64,000 nucleotides of DNA from Nonomuraea dietziae (lineage in GTDB: Bacteria > Actinomycetota > Actinomycetes > Streptosporangiales > Streptosporangiaceae). Made by a program: the position numbers and the translations under genes. Numbering within the stretch: position 1 is the first letter of the stretch; the number at the start of each line of letters is the position of its first letter. The stretch is taken from assembly GCF_014195505.1 (NCBI RefSeq), contig NZ_JACIBV010000001.1, positions 7,192,001-7,256,000 of the forward strand, read 5' to 3'. Shown piece by piece: positions 1 to 7,152 of the stretch. The notes beneath the pieces were generated by a model. It was given only the letters and a program-made list of their open reading frames with translations. It was not told the origin of the DNA and searched no databases.

Positions 1-155
1 GCGGCGTGGTGAACGGCGAGGGCATCACGCTGCTCAAGCCGTCGCTGGCCGCCAAGCTGATCAGGCGGTCGGACCGGGTGGTGCTGACCGAGGAGCAGAT
101 CGAGCTGCTCGCCCGCACCGCGGCGCGGGAGCTGGCTAGGCGAGCCGCTCGATGA
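1..155 (+). CDS. C-terminal fragment of an unidentified protein (cut by window edge)
   Basis: Third-frame reading is open from the window edge to a TGA at 153-155 and ends in a basic helix-like tail (ELARRAAR). The 50 visible residues include LTEEQIELLARTAARELA, which looks like an amphipathic helix. No family is recognisable. Its last 20 bp overlap the 3' end of the convergent VWA gene. The other two frames contain stops, so this is the most credible reading, but its identity is unknown. Confidence 0.5.
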   Translation, partial: GVVNGEGITLLKPSLAAKLIRRSDRVVLTEEQIELLARTAARELARRAAR

Positions 156-1461
156 ACTCCGCCAGCTGGGCGATGTTGCGGCACTCCCGCATCGGCACGA
201 TCGAGCCGTAGGACGTGGCGAGCGAGTCGCCGCTGTCCCACTGCTGCCTCGGCTCTGGGTTGAGCCAGTAGGCGTGCCTGGCGTCCTTGACCAGCCGCTT
301 GAGCGTGTCGAGCGCGGGCGGCTGGTAGTTGGAGCGGGCGTCGCCCAGGATCAGCAGGCTCGTTTTCGGGCCGATGACGTCTTTCTCGGCGAACTCCTCG
401 AATGCCCGCCCATAATTTGTCCTCCCAAAGCGGGACATATTGGCTTCTGTAGCGAGTTTGGCTAGCGCCTCGCTGACGTCACCGCCCGGCGTGAAGAATC
501 GGGTGATCTCATCCACGGTGTCCACGAATCCGAATGCCCTGACTTTCGTGAACTGCTCCCTGAGCGCGTAGGTCAGCAGCAGCGTGAAGTGGGCGAAGGA
601 GGAGACCGAGTCGCTGGTGTCGCAGAGGATGACCAACTCGGGCTTGTGCGGGCGGGGCGGCCTGAACCTCGGGTCCATCGGCACCCCGCCGGTCGACAGC
701 GACGCCCGCACGGTCCTGCGGAAGTCGAGCCTTCCCCGCCTGCCGTGCCGCTGCCTGATGGCCAGCCGCGCCGCCAGCCTGCGCGCGAGCGGGTGGACCT
801 CCCTGCGCAGCCTCGCGAGGTCCGCCCTGGTGATCCGCAGGAAGTCCAGCTGGTCCAGCGGCGGCCGTACGGCGGAGCGCGCGATGCGCTCGATGCCGGA
901 GTCCTCGGCGATCCTGCGGCGCACGTCAGTGGCGACCGCCTCCTCGAAGCGCTTGATGTTGGCGTTGACGCGCTGGCGGGTGGTCTTCTCCTCCAGTCCG
1001 CCTCGCGGCACGCCCCGCAGGATGCGAGCCATGAGCGTCTCGGGTGACAGCGCGCGCATGACGCTGTAGGAGAACCAGTTCTGGCGGCCCTCGGCGGCCG
1101 GCTGCCTGCCGAAGCGCTCGACCATCGCTCTGGCGAACTCCCTCATCTCAGGGTCGGTCGAGCCGGTCAGGAGCCTGGCCAGATGCTCGCGCAGGTCGGG
1201 CAGGGGCGCGTCGTCGTCCGGCCTGCTGTACAGGCCCGTGGTCGAGGAGGGGAACCACAGGTCGAACAGCATGTCGAAGCCAGGGCGGTAGGCGGGCTTC
1301 TTGACCAGCGTCGCCGCGTAGGCGGCGCGCAGCGACTCACGCTCGGTCAGGTCGATCACCCGCAGCGCTCTGGCCGCGTCGAGCCCCTCGGCCAGCGAGA
1401 CGGGCAGCCCCGCCTCGCGCAGGGCGTGCACGAAACCGACGTGCCTGTCGACCAGGCTCAC
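136..1461 (-). CDS. VWA-domain protein (CoxE-like), partner of MoxR ATPase
   Basis: A 441-residue protein. The C-terminal half carries a von Willebrand factor A domain whose metal-site (MIDAS) motif reads as CDTSDSVSS, preceded by HKPELVIL; the N-terminal half is helical and Arg-rich, as in CoxE-type proteins. The GTG start overlaps the TGA of the upstream MoxR gene (GTGA), implying translational coupling. MoxR-AAA and VWA pairs typically act together as chaperones that remodel or insert metal into client enzymes; no client is visible here, so the role is inferred from the family. Confidence 0.87.
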   Translation of the reverse strand: MSLVDRHVGFVHALREAGLPVSLAEGLDAARALRVIDLTERESLRAAYAATLVKKPAYRPGFDMLFDLWFPSSTTGLYSRPDDDAPLPDLREHLARLLTGSTDPEMREFARAMVERFGRQPAAEGRQNWFSYSVMRALSPETLMARILRGVPRGGLEEKTTRQRVNANIKRFEEAVATDVRRRIAEDSGIERIARSAVRPPLDQLDFLRITRADLARLRREVHPLARRLAARLAIRQRHGRRGRLDFRRTVRASLSTGGVPMDPRFRPPRPHKPELVILCDTSDSVSSFAHFTLLLTYALREQFTKVRAFGFVDTVDEITRFFTPGGDVSEALAKLATEANMSRFGRTNYGRAFEEFAEKDVIGPKTSLLILGDARSNYQPPALDTLKRLVKDARHAYWLNPEPRQQWDSGDSLATSYGSIVPMRECRNIAQLAEFIERLA

Positions 1462-2288
1462 AGGCCCAGCTCCTTGCGCGCCCTGGCCTGGTCGGAGGCG
1501 TGCTTGAGCACCACGCCGAGCGTGCCCGCGACCGTGCTCTCGTCGAGCTCCTCCCGGCCCAGGGCCAGCAGCGTGCGTGCCCAGTCGATGGTCTCGGCGA
1601 CGGAGGGCGCCTTCTTCAGCTCGAGGGCCCGGAGCGTGGCCACCGTCCTGGCCAGCTGCTCGGCCAGGTCGCTCGTCAGGGTCGGCACCTGGGCCAGCAC
1701 GATGTCGCGCTCGCGCTCCTGCGTCGGGTACTCGATGTGCAGATAGAGGCAGCGTCTCTTCAGAGCCTCCGACAGCTCGCGCGTGGCGTTGGAGGTCAGC
1801 ACGACGAACGGCCTGAGCGTCGCCTCGATCGTGCCGAGCTCAGGGATCGTGATCTGGAAGTCGGACAGCAGCTCGAGCAGCAGCCCCTCGACCTCGACGT
1901 CGGCCTTGTCGGTCTCGTCGATCAGCAGCACGGTCGGCTCCGCGCTCCTGATCGCCTTCAGGAGCGGGCGTTCCAGCAGGAACTCCTCGGAGAAGATGTC
2001 GTCGTCCGAGCTGGTCGCCTGGATGCGCAGGAGCTGCTTCTTGTAGTTCCACTCGTACAGCGCCCTGGCCTCGTCGAGGCCCTCGTAGCACTGGAGCCTG
2101 ATGAGGTTCGCGCCCGTCGCCAGCGCGACCGCCTTGGCAAGCTGGGTCTTGCCCACCCCCGCGGGGCCCTCGGCGAGCAGCGGCTTGCCCAGCGCGGCGG
2201 CCAGGAACACCGAGGTGGCGATGGAGGCGTCGGAGAGGTAGTCAACGGCGGCGAGGCGCTCGCTCACGTCGGCGGGCGAGTTGAACAT
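1458..2288 (-). CDS. MoxR-family AAA+ ATPase
   Basis: A 276-residue AAA+ ATPase of the MoxR/RavA group. Walker A is GPAGVGKTQLAK near residues 40-51, Walker B is VLLIDETDKAD near 120, and sensor 1 is VVLTSNATREL. The start is ATG 2288 with AGGAG upstream. It is followed by the VWA gene with a 4-bp overlap. Such ATPases drive conformational activation of partner or client proteins in the cytoplasm. The preceding intergenic region is shared with the divergent secreted-protein gene at 2506. Confidence 0.93.
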   Translation of the reverse strand: MFNSPADVSERLAAVDYLSDASIATSVFLAAALGKPLLAEGPAGVGKTQLAKAVALATGANLIRLQCYEGLDEARALYEWNYKKQLLRIQATSSDDDIFSEEFLLERPLLKAIRSAEPTVLLIDETDKADVEVEGLLLELLSDFQITIPELGTIEATLRPFVVLTSNATRELSEALKRRCLYLHIEYPTQERERDIVLAQVPTLTSDLAEQLARTVATLRALELKKAPSVAETIDWARTLLALGREELDESTVAGTLGVVLKHASDQARARKELGL

Positions 2289-2376
2289 CGATGCTCCTGT
2301 CTGCGGGGACCGAACTTTATTCTAGCACTAGTGGCAATAAATCCAGAATTAGGGGGATTCGTGGATGGCGATGAAA

Positions 2377-2409
2377 ACCGCAATAAGGAGTGCTCTGCCT
2401 TATTGCGGT
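2377..2409 (+). promoter_or_regulatory. 12-bp inverted repeat in the leader of the secreted Gly/His-rich gene
   Basis: Perfect arms ACCGCAATAAGG and CCTTATTGCGGT are separated by 9 nt. They lie between the divergent MoxR gene and the start at 2506. This may be an operator or an mRNA hairpin; there is no T-run. The rest of 2289-2505 shows nothing recognisable. Confidence 0.5.
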
Positions 2410-2505
2410 AATGGGCGGGGCAAGAAGCTGATTTGCCCGGTTCGGCGGATGAGACATAGGGGGATTTCATCGCATGACTTCTCAGTCATTGAAGGAGGAA
2501 ACGCG

Positions 2506-3000
2506 ATGCGTATCGCAGTTCTCGCCGCCGGCCTCATCCTGGCCTCCGGCTTCGGCGTCACCGCAACGGCGACCGCCGCTTCGGCACAGGCCCAGACCGC
2601 GGCTGTCGTCTTCACGGGAGACGACGACGGCGACTGGGGCGGTCGCGGCGCAGACCGCGGCTGGGGCCAGCACCGAGGCTTCGACCACGACCGCAAGGGC
2701 TTCGACCACGACCGCAAGGGCTTCGGCCACCACAAGGGCTTCAAGGGCTTCGGCCATCACAAGGGCTTCGGCCGCCACGGGTGCCGTGGCGGGGGCCATG
2801 GGTGCGGTGGCGGAGGCCACCACGGGTGCGGTGGCAGGGTCCCCCACTGGGGCGGCCACCACTGCGGCGGGGGCCACGGCGTGGGCTGGGCCCCCGGCGA
2901 GGGCCCCGGCTGCGGTGGCTGGGGCTGGGGCGGGGGCGGCGGCTGCGGCCGCGGCCCGCACACGGGCGGCGGCGGAATGGCGACGGTGTTCGCCCGCTAG
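2506..3000 (+). CDS. Secreted Gly/His/Cys-rich protein, possible metal binder
   Basis: A 164-residue protein. ATG 2506 is chosen over the longer frame because GAAGGAGG lies just upstream and a signal peptide begins there (MRIAVLAAGLILASGFG, likely cleavage after ...AASAQA near residue 29). The mature part opens with an acidic GDDDGDWGG, then has repeats of GFDHDRKGF and GFGHHKGF, then a Gly-rich region with many His and Cys (GCGGGGHHGCGG, GGHHCGGGHG). No fold is recognisable. His/Cys density suggests metal binding or a disulfide-linked wall protein, which is inference. It ends 2 bp before the sortase gene, so the two are very likely co-transcribed. Confidence 0.8.
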   Translation: MRIAVLAAGLILASGFGVTATATAASAQAQTAAVVFTGDDDGDWGGRGADRGWGQHRGFDHDRKGFDHDRKGFGHHKGFKGFGHHKGFGRHGCRGGGHGCGGGGHHGCGGRVPHWGGHHCGGGHGVGWAPGEGPGCGGWGWGGGGGCGRGPHTGGGGMATVFAR

Positions 3001-3002
3001 CC

Positions 3003-4352
3003 ATGACGGGACGCTTCATTGGCCGCCACGCTCTGCGCGTGGCGGCCTTCCTCACCGCTCTCGCCATGGCGTCGGCGCCCGCACAGGCCGACACCAAGCC
3101 GCCGACGCCCGCACCGGCGGACCCCAAGCCGAAGCCTGGACAGGCGGACAGCAAGCCGCCGACATTCGTACCGGTGGACAGGAAGCCGCCGAAGCTCGCG
3201 CCGGTGGACAGGAGGCCGCCCCAACCCACATGGGTCGACGCCAAGCAGCGGAAGCCCGCGCAGGCGGACACCAAGCTACGGCCGAAGCCCGTGCGGACGG
3301 ACGTCAAGCCGCTGAAGTCCGTGCGGGCGGAGGTGAAGCCGGCACAGCCTGTGCGGGTGGACACGGAGCTGTCGCGGCCTGTGGGGACGGATGCCAGGCC
3401 GCCGAAGTCCGTGCAGGTGGGCGCGAAGCCGGTGCGGCCTGTGCGGACGGACGTCAGGCCGCTGAAGTCCGTGCGGGCGGAGGTGAAGCCGGCACAGTCT
3501 GTGCGGGTGGACACGGAGCTGTCGCGGCCTGTGGGGACGGATGCCAGGCCGCTGAAGCCCGCGCAGGTGGGCGCGAAGCCGGTGCGGCCTGTGCGGACGG
3601 ACGTCAAGCCGCTGAAGTCCGTGCGGGCGGAGGTGAAGCCGGCACAGCCTGTGCGGGTGGACACGGAGCTGTCGCGGCCTGTGGGGACGGATGCCAGGCC
3701 GCCGAAGTCCGTGCAGGTGGGCACGAAGCCGGCACAGTCTGTGCGGGTGGACACGGAGCTGTCGCGGCCTGTGGGGACGGATGCCAGGCCGCTGAAGTCC
3801 GTGCAGGTGGGCGCGAAGCCGGTGCGGCCTGTGCGGACGGACGTCAGGCCGCTGCCGCCTGCGCAGGCGGACATGAGGCCGTCGGACACGAAGTCGTCGG
3901 ACTCGCCTCCCAAGGCCATCCAGATCCCGAGCCTGGCCCTGGGCGCCCGGATCATGCCGGTCGGTTTCGAGGAGGGCAGGATCGCCTCCCCGCCGCTCAG
4001 CGCGTCGCAGCGGGTGGGCTGGTTCTCCATGGGCCCCAAACCCGGCGCGACCGGCGCGGCCATCCTGGTCGGCCATTACGACAGCACCACGGGCCCCGCG
4101 GTCTTCTACCGGCTGAGCGAGCTGCGTCCAGGCCGGCTGATCTACGTGACCAGGAAGGACGGCCGGCGGCTGCGCTTCCGCGTCACCAGGAAGGCCACCT
4201 ACCCGAAGGACGACTTTCCCGGCATGGAGGTGTACGCCGACCCCGGCCGGCCGGAGCTGCGGCTGATCACCTGTAGCGGGGCGTTCGACACCAGTACCAG
4301 GCACTACGTCGACAACACGGTCGTCTACGCGACGTTGGTCGGCAGGGGCTAG
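3003..4352 (+). CDS. Class F sortase with long decapeptide-repeat stalk
   Basis: A 449-residue protein. ATG 3003 starts a signal peptide (VAAFLTALAMASAPAQA) and lies 2 bp after the previous stop. Residues about 30-295 are Pro/Lys/Arg/Val-rich 10-residue repeats; residues about 303-449 form a sortase domain beginning IQIPSLALGARI. Catalytic residues are visible: His358 in VGHYD, Cys424 in LITCSG and Arg433 in STRHY, the class F arrangement. No membrane anchor is seen beyond the signal sequence. Sortases cleave a sorting signal and link proteins to the wall or to each other; the neighbouring secreted protein has no LPxTG-like motif, so the substrate is unknown. Class F sortases usually have a short linker, so the stalk is unusual. 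Confidence 0.9.
   Translation: MTGRFIGRHALRVAAFLTALAMASAPAQADTKPPTPAPADPKPKPGQADSKPPTFVPVDRKPPKLAPVDRRPPQPTWVDAKQRKPAQADTKLRPKPVRTDVKPLKSVRAEVKPAQPVRVDTELSRPVGTDARPPKSVQVGAKPVRPVRTDVRPLKSVRAEVKPAQSVRVDTELSRPVGTDARPLKPAQVGAKPVRPVRTDVKPLKSVRAEVKPAQPVRVDTELSRPVGTDARPPKSVQVGTKPAQSVRVDTELSRPVGTDARPLKSVQVGAKPVRPVRTDVRPLPPAQADMRPSDTKSSDSPPKAIQIPSLALGARIMPVGFEEGRIASPPLSASQRVGWFSMGPKPGATGAAILVGHYDSTTGPAVFYRLSELRPGRLIYVTRKDGRRLRFRVTRKATYPKDDFPGMEVYADPGRPELRLITCSGAFDTSTRHYVDNTVVYATLVGRG
3321..3860 (+). repeat. Nested coding tandem repeat (30-bp unit, 150-bp higher-order unit)
   Basis: The sortase stalk is built of 10-residue units of the type V-R-x-D-x-K/R-P-x-x-S/P. Five units form a 150-bp block that recurs nearly identically from 3321, 3471 and 3621; a fourth, shorter block recurs with a 90-bp offset (3661 and 3751). 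Copies differ at only a few bases, so expansion is recent. The number of units probably varies between strains. Confidence 0.9.
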
Positions 4353-4412
4353 AGGTCCTGATTGCTGCTGATTCGACCTGCGTGGCGAAGCCAGGTATAT
4401 TTCTTCCCGCGG

Positions 4413-4486
4413 GCGCCGCTAGCTCAGTTGGTTAGAGCAGCTGACTCTTAATCAGCGGGTCCGGGGTTCGAGTCCCTGGCGGCGCA
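4413..4486 (+). tRNA. tRNA-Lys (anticodon CTT)
   Basis: Full cloverleaf: acceptor GCGCCGC pairs with GCGGCGC, D arm GCTC/GAGC, anticodon stem GCTGA/TCAGC around loop CTCTTAA (anticodon CTT), T loop TTCGAGT and discriminator A. The CCA end is not encoded. A strong intrinsic terminator follows within 10 bp. Confidence 0.97.
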
Positions 4487-4491
4487 CAAAC

Positions 4492-4531
4492 AGAAGGCTC
4501 AGGTCATGTAAATGGCCTGAGCCTTCTTTTG
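4492..4531 (+). terminator. Intrinsic terminator after tRNA-Lys
   Basis: Arms AGAAGGCTCAGG and CCTGAGCCTTCT form a perfect 12-bp stem followed by TTTTGTTTT. It terminates the tRNA-Lys transcript. Confidence 0.92.
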
Positions 4532-4626
4532 TTTTCGCCATTTCAGGGCGCCTCCGTCGGCTGGAAACGCGAGGTCAGGGGCGCCGGGAAGTCGCTGATC
4601 AGCAGCGCTGTCAGGGCGGGCGCTCA

Positions 4627-4647
4627 TTCCTATAAAATCAATAGGAA
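4627..4647 (+). promoter_or_regulatory. Inverted repeat, possible operator
   Basis: Arms TTCCTAT and ATAGGAA flank a 7-nt A-rich centre. It overlaps a TATAAA -10-like sequence and lies 33 bp before the preferred start of the next gene. No matching regulator is adjacent. Confidence 0.45.
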
Positions 4648-4680
4648 ATGCATGGAAGAGTCAAGGAAGGGCGAAGGTCC

Positions 4681-5631
4681 ATGAGCGTTGCCGGCCAGGG
4701 TCCTACTGTCGTGCCCATGTCGATCGATAGGACGTTTCTTCCCACGCCGGACCGTTCGGTGGCGGCGGTGGTGCCGGCCGTACCCGGCGAGGGGCACTGG
4801 GCGGGAGCGCCCAGCGCGGTGGCCCATGACGGGTGGATCTACCTGGCCTACCGCCTGCGCAGGCCGGTGGGGGAGGGCAGGGGCCATGCCGTCGTGGTGG
4901 CGCGCTCGGCCGACGGCGAGCGCTTCGAGACCCTGCTGACGATCACGAAGGAGGAGGCGGACGCCGAGTCCCTGGAGCGTCCGTGGCTGATGCGCACCGC
5001 CGAGGGTCGCTGGCGGCTCTACCTCAGCTGCGCCACCCACGGCACCAAGCACTGGCGGGTGGAGGCGCTCGAAGCCGACGACCCGTCCGCCTTCGACCCC
5101 AGGCTGCGCACGACGGTGCTGCCGGGCGATCCGAAGACCGGGGTCAAGGACCCGGTGATCGTGCGCAGGGGCGGCACCTGGCACCTGTGGGCCTCCTGCC
5201 ACCCCCTGGCCGACCCCGCCGAGGCCGACCAGATGGTGAGCGCCTACGCCACCAGCGCCGACGGGCTCTCCTGGACCTGGCACGGCACCGCACTGAGCGG
5301 CCGTCCAGGGGCCTGGGACGCGCGCGGCACCCGGGTGAGCGCTGTCCGCTTCACCAGCGACGGCGTCCTGGCCTTCTACGACGGCAGGGCGAGCGCGGCG
5401 GAGAACTACGAGGAGTGCACCGGGGTCGCCGCGGGACAGGACCCGGCGGCGCTGACCCCCCTGGGCGCCGGGCCTGTCGCCTTCTCGCCCCACCACGGTG
5501 GCGGGCTTCGCTACCTCGACCTCGTCGACCTGCCGGGGGGAGGGGCGCGGCTCTACTACGAGTACACGCGGGCCGACGGCGCCCATGAACTGCGCACCGA
5601 GCTGCGAGCCGCACCGCGCCTCGCGGACTGA
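4681..5631 (+). CDS. Five-bladed beta-propeller glycoside-hydrolase-like protein
   Basis: A protein of 316 residues from ATG 4681 (GGGCGAAGG upstream); starts at 4648 and 4717 are also open. Repeated blade-like segments such as HWAGAPSAVAHDGWIYLAYR, RPWLMRTAEGRWRLYLS and KDPVIVRRGGTWHLWAS resemble the GH43/GH32/GH130 propeller fold, with Asp/Glu at propeller entrances (KDPVI, ESLERPW, YEYTRAD). No signal peptide is seen, so it is likely cytoplasmic. Substrate is not predictable. It is convergent with the sulfotransferase, with no gap. Confidence 0.72.
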   Translation: MSVAGQGPTVVPMSIDRTFLPTPDRSVAAVVPAVPGEGHWAGAPSAVAHDGWIYLAYRLRRPVGEGRGHAVVVARSADGERFETLLTITKEEADAESLERPWLMRTAEGRWRLYLSCATHGTKHWRVEALEADDPSAFDPRLRTTVLPGDPKTGVKDPVIVRRGGTWHLWASCHPLADPAEADQMVSAYATSADGLSWTWHGTALSGRPGAWDARGTRVSAVRFTSDGVLAFYDGRASAAENYEECTGVAAGQDPAALTPLGAGPVAFSPHHGGGLRYLDLVDLPGGGARLYYEYTRADGAHELRTELRAAPRLAD

Positions 5632-6612
5632 TCATCCCGGCAGGGGGCGGCCGTTGCGCGACTGCCGCTGGCCGGGAGGGCGGGCCCCGACCAGCCCGCC
5701 CGAGCGGTCCCTCGGCCGCAGCCAGTCGCTGAAGTCCTCCCCTGTCACCTGCTGGAGAAGCTCGATGTCGGCGGCGAAGTAGGGGATCAGCCGCCGCCGC
5801 TGGTCCCAGGTGAGGGGCCGCCGTGAGACGCCCCTGCGCTGCAGCAGGTGCTCGATCGGTTCGGCCAGCGCCCGGCCCACGCCGTGGGGCAGGACCTGCG
5901 CGCACGCCCTGAGCGCGGCGGACAGCAGGCTGTGCCGCCCGCCCGGGTCGGGGTGGGCGGTCACGTTCTCCCGAGGAGCGTGCGTGAGCAGGCCCTGCTC
6001 GACGCCGAGGAAGGCGCAGATCCTGTCGAGGGTCTCCACGGGCCTGTCCACCAGGTCCCGGTACCTGAAGACCAGGACCTGCTCGCGCGGGAACAGCGTG
6101 AACAGGTGGGCGAGCTGCTCGCCGTACCGGCCGAGCCCGATGTAGTGCCAGAAGTGCGCCCATCCCGCCGAGATCCTGTGCTCCTCCGCGGCGCACGCCC
6201 GCACCACGTCGCCGATCGGCTCCAGCCCCGCCGACCACAGGTGGGTCCAGTTGGAGTGCGCCCGCTCGACCGGGTCGCGGAGGATCGCGATGAGCCGCGC
6301 CCCTGGAACGGTCTCGCGCATGCGGCGCTGGGCGTCCAGGTCGTAGAGGTAGAAGGGGGTGGCCTCGCCGAGAAGCGCGCCTTCGGGCGCGTCGTCGAAC
6401 AGCGCCTCGTAGTCGGCTCTGCGCCAGACGTGCTCGCGGTAGGTCTGGGCGTCTCCGGGGCCGCCGTGGGAGGGAGGCGGCCCGTCGGTGAGGAAGAACT
6501 TGGGCTCCTTGACCCGCGACAGGTGAAGTGCGGGATGCTCGCGGAGCGCGGCGTGCAGGGCAGTGGTGCCGGCCTTCGGGGCGCCGATCGCCAGGAAGTG
6601 CGGCAAAGGCAT
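5632..6612 (-). CDS. PAPS-dependent sulfotransferase
   Basis: A 326-residue cytosolic sulfotransferase of the heparan/N-deacetylase-type fold. The 5'-phosphosulfate loop is GAPKAGTT at residues 10-17 and the 3'-phosphate site is R112-D-P-V-E-R-A-H-S120. ATG 6612 is preceded by GTAGGAAGGA; a longer frame upstream lacks these features. It transfers sulfate from PAPS to a carbohydrate or hydroxyl acceptor that is not identifiable here. It is divergent from the leader-peptide transcription unit. Confidence 0.88.
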   Translation of the reverse strand: MPLPHFLAIGAPKAGTTALHAALREHPALHLSRVKEPKFFLTDGPPPSHGGPGDAQTYREHVWRRADYEALFDDAPEGALLGEATPFYLYDLDAQRRMRETVPGARLIAILRDPVERAHSNWTHLWSAGLEPIGDVVRACAAEEHRISAGWAHFWHYIGLGRYGEQLAHLFTLFPREQVLVFRYRDLVDRPVETLDRICAFLGVEQGLLTHAPRENVTAHPDPGGRHSLLSAALRACAQVLPHGVGRALAEPIEHLLQRRGVSRRPLTWDQRRRLIPYFAADIELLQQVTGEDFSDWLRPRDRSGGLVGARPPGQRQSRNGRPLPG

Positions 6613-6670
6613 CGTCCTCGTCCTTCCTACTCCCTGTCCTTTGCAATCCATGCATAACAAGTAGGGAATA

Positions 6671-6699
6671 TTGACTTCAGGGAAAGAGGCCCATAGGTT
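6671..6699 (+). promoter_or_regulatory. Sigma-70-type promoter for the leader peptide
   Basis: TTGACT (6671-6676), a 17-bp spacer and TAGGTT (6694-6699) match a housekeeping promoter. The expected start of transcription coincides with the ATG at 6706, so the leader mRNA is probably leaderless. Confidence 0.65.
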
Positions 6700-6705
6700 G
6701 GCGCC

Positions 6706-6780
6706 ATGAGACAGCGCCTCCTGCTGACCAGGCGCCCGCACGTGGACTTCGGCCACGTCGCCGGCGCGCGGTGTCGTTGA
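6706..6780 (+). CDS. Leader peptide of the actinobacterial cysteine-attenuation type
   Basis: A 24-residue ORF reads MRQRLLLTRRP then HVDFGHVAGARCR and stops. This matches the pattern of short actinobacterial leader peptides (RR-x-HVD-[LF]-x-x-V-x-x-A-x-C-R) found before sulfur-metabolism and related genes, where translation through the terminal Cys codon is thought to control downstream expression. Here it precedes the 50-residue ORF and a CynX-like transporter. The Cys codon is TGT at position 23. No Shine-Dalgarno is needed if the transcript begins at the ATG. Confidence 0.75.
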   Translation: MRQRLLLTRRPHVDFGHVAGARCR

Positions 6781-6855
6781 TCGCGGATCGATGTCTTCGA
6801 CTTCCGGCCCGCGTGTCCCTCGCGGCGGCACGCCCTTCCTCAGGAGGACCATCCC

Positions 6856-7008
6856 GTGATCAACACCGTGCGGCCCAAGACCCCGATCGAGGCGACCCAG
6901 GAGGAGCGGTTCCCCGGCGATGTCCACTGGTACGACCTGCCGGACGACGACGTGGAACTCGACGAGGACGACACGCTCCCGCACGGCCCTTCCCAGGCCG
7001 TCGCATGA
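6856..7008 (+). CDS. Small acidic protein (50 residues), unknown function
   Basis: GTG 6856 follows AGGAGGA at a good distance. The product begins with a basic patch (NTVRPKTP), contains DVHWYDLPDDDVELDEDDT and ends PHGPSQAVA. It has no signal peptide and no Cys. It is the first gene after the leader peptide. It could be a regulatory or accessory protein, or less likely a peptide precursor; no maturation enzyme is adjacent. I do not recognise a family. Confidence 0.6.
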   Translation: MINTVRPKTPIEATQEERFPGDVHWYDLPDDDVELDEDDTLPHGPSQAVA

Positions 7009-7071
7009 CGCTGCCTCGCGGCCAGGCCGGGTGACCGGCACGTCGCGGACGATGCGGCGGCTTCGCCCCCG

Positions 7072-7111
7072 GCCGTGAGCGCGGAAGACCCGGCGCGGGC
7101 GCGCTCACGGC
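7072..7111 (+). terminator. Hairpin terminator after the small acidic gene
   Basis: Perfect 11-bp arms GCCGTGAGCGC and GCGCTCACGGC with an 18-nt loop; no T-run, as is common in high-GC actinobacteria. It would separate the leader/50-residue unit from the transporter, fully or partly. Confidence 0.6.
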
Positions 7112-7152
7112 GCTGTGCTTGGATGGCCGCCTAGGGGCCGCGAAGGAGCGAG

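Noticed and set aside
2741..4063. 440-residue open frame opposite the sortase gene
   Set aside because: It is an antisense copy of the decapeptide repeats; no RBS, no signal peptide, and the sortase strand has catalytic residues and normal start context.
6856..7008. RiPP precursor reading of the 50-residue ORF
   Set aside because: No maturation enzyme (lanthionine synthetase, radical SAM, YcaO, lasso cyclase) lies in the window, and there is no Cys or typical leader motif.
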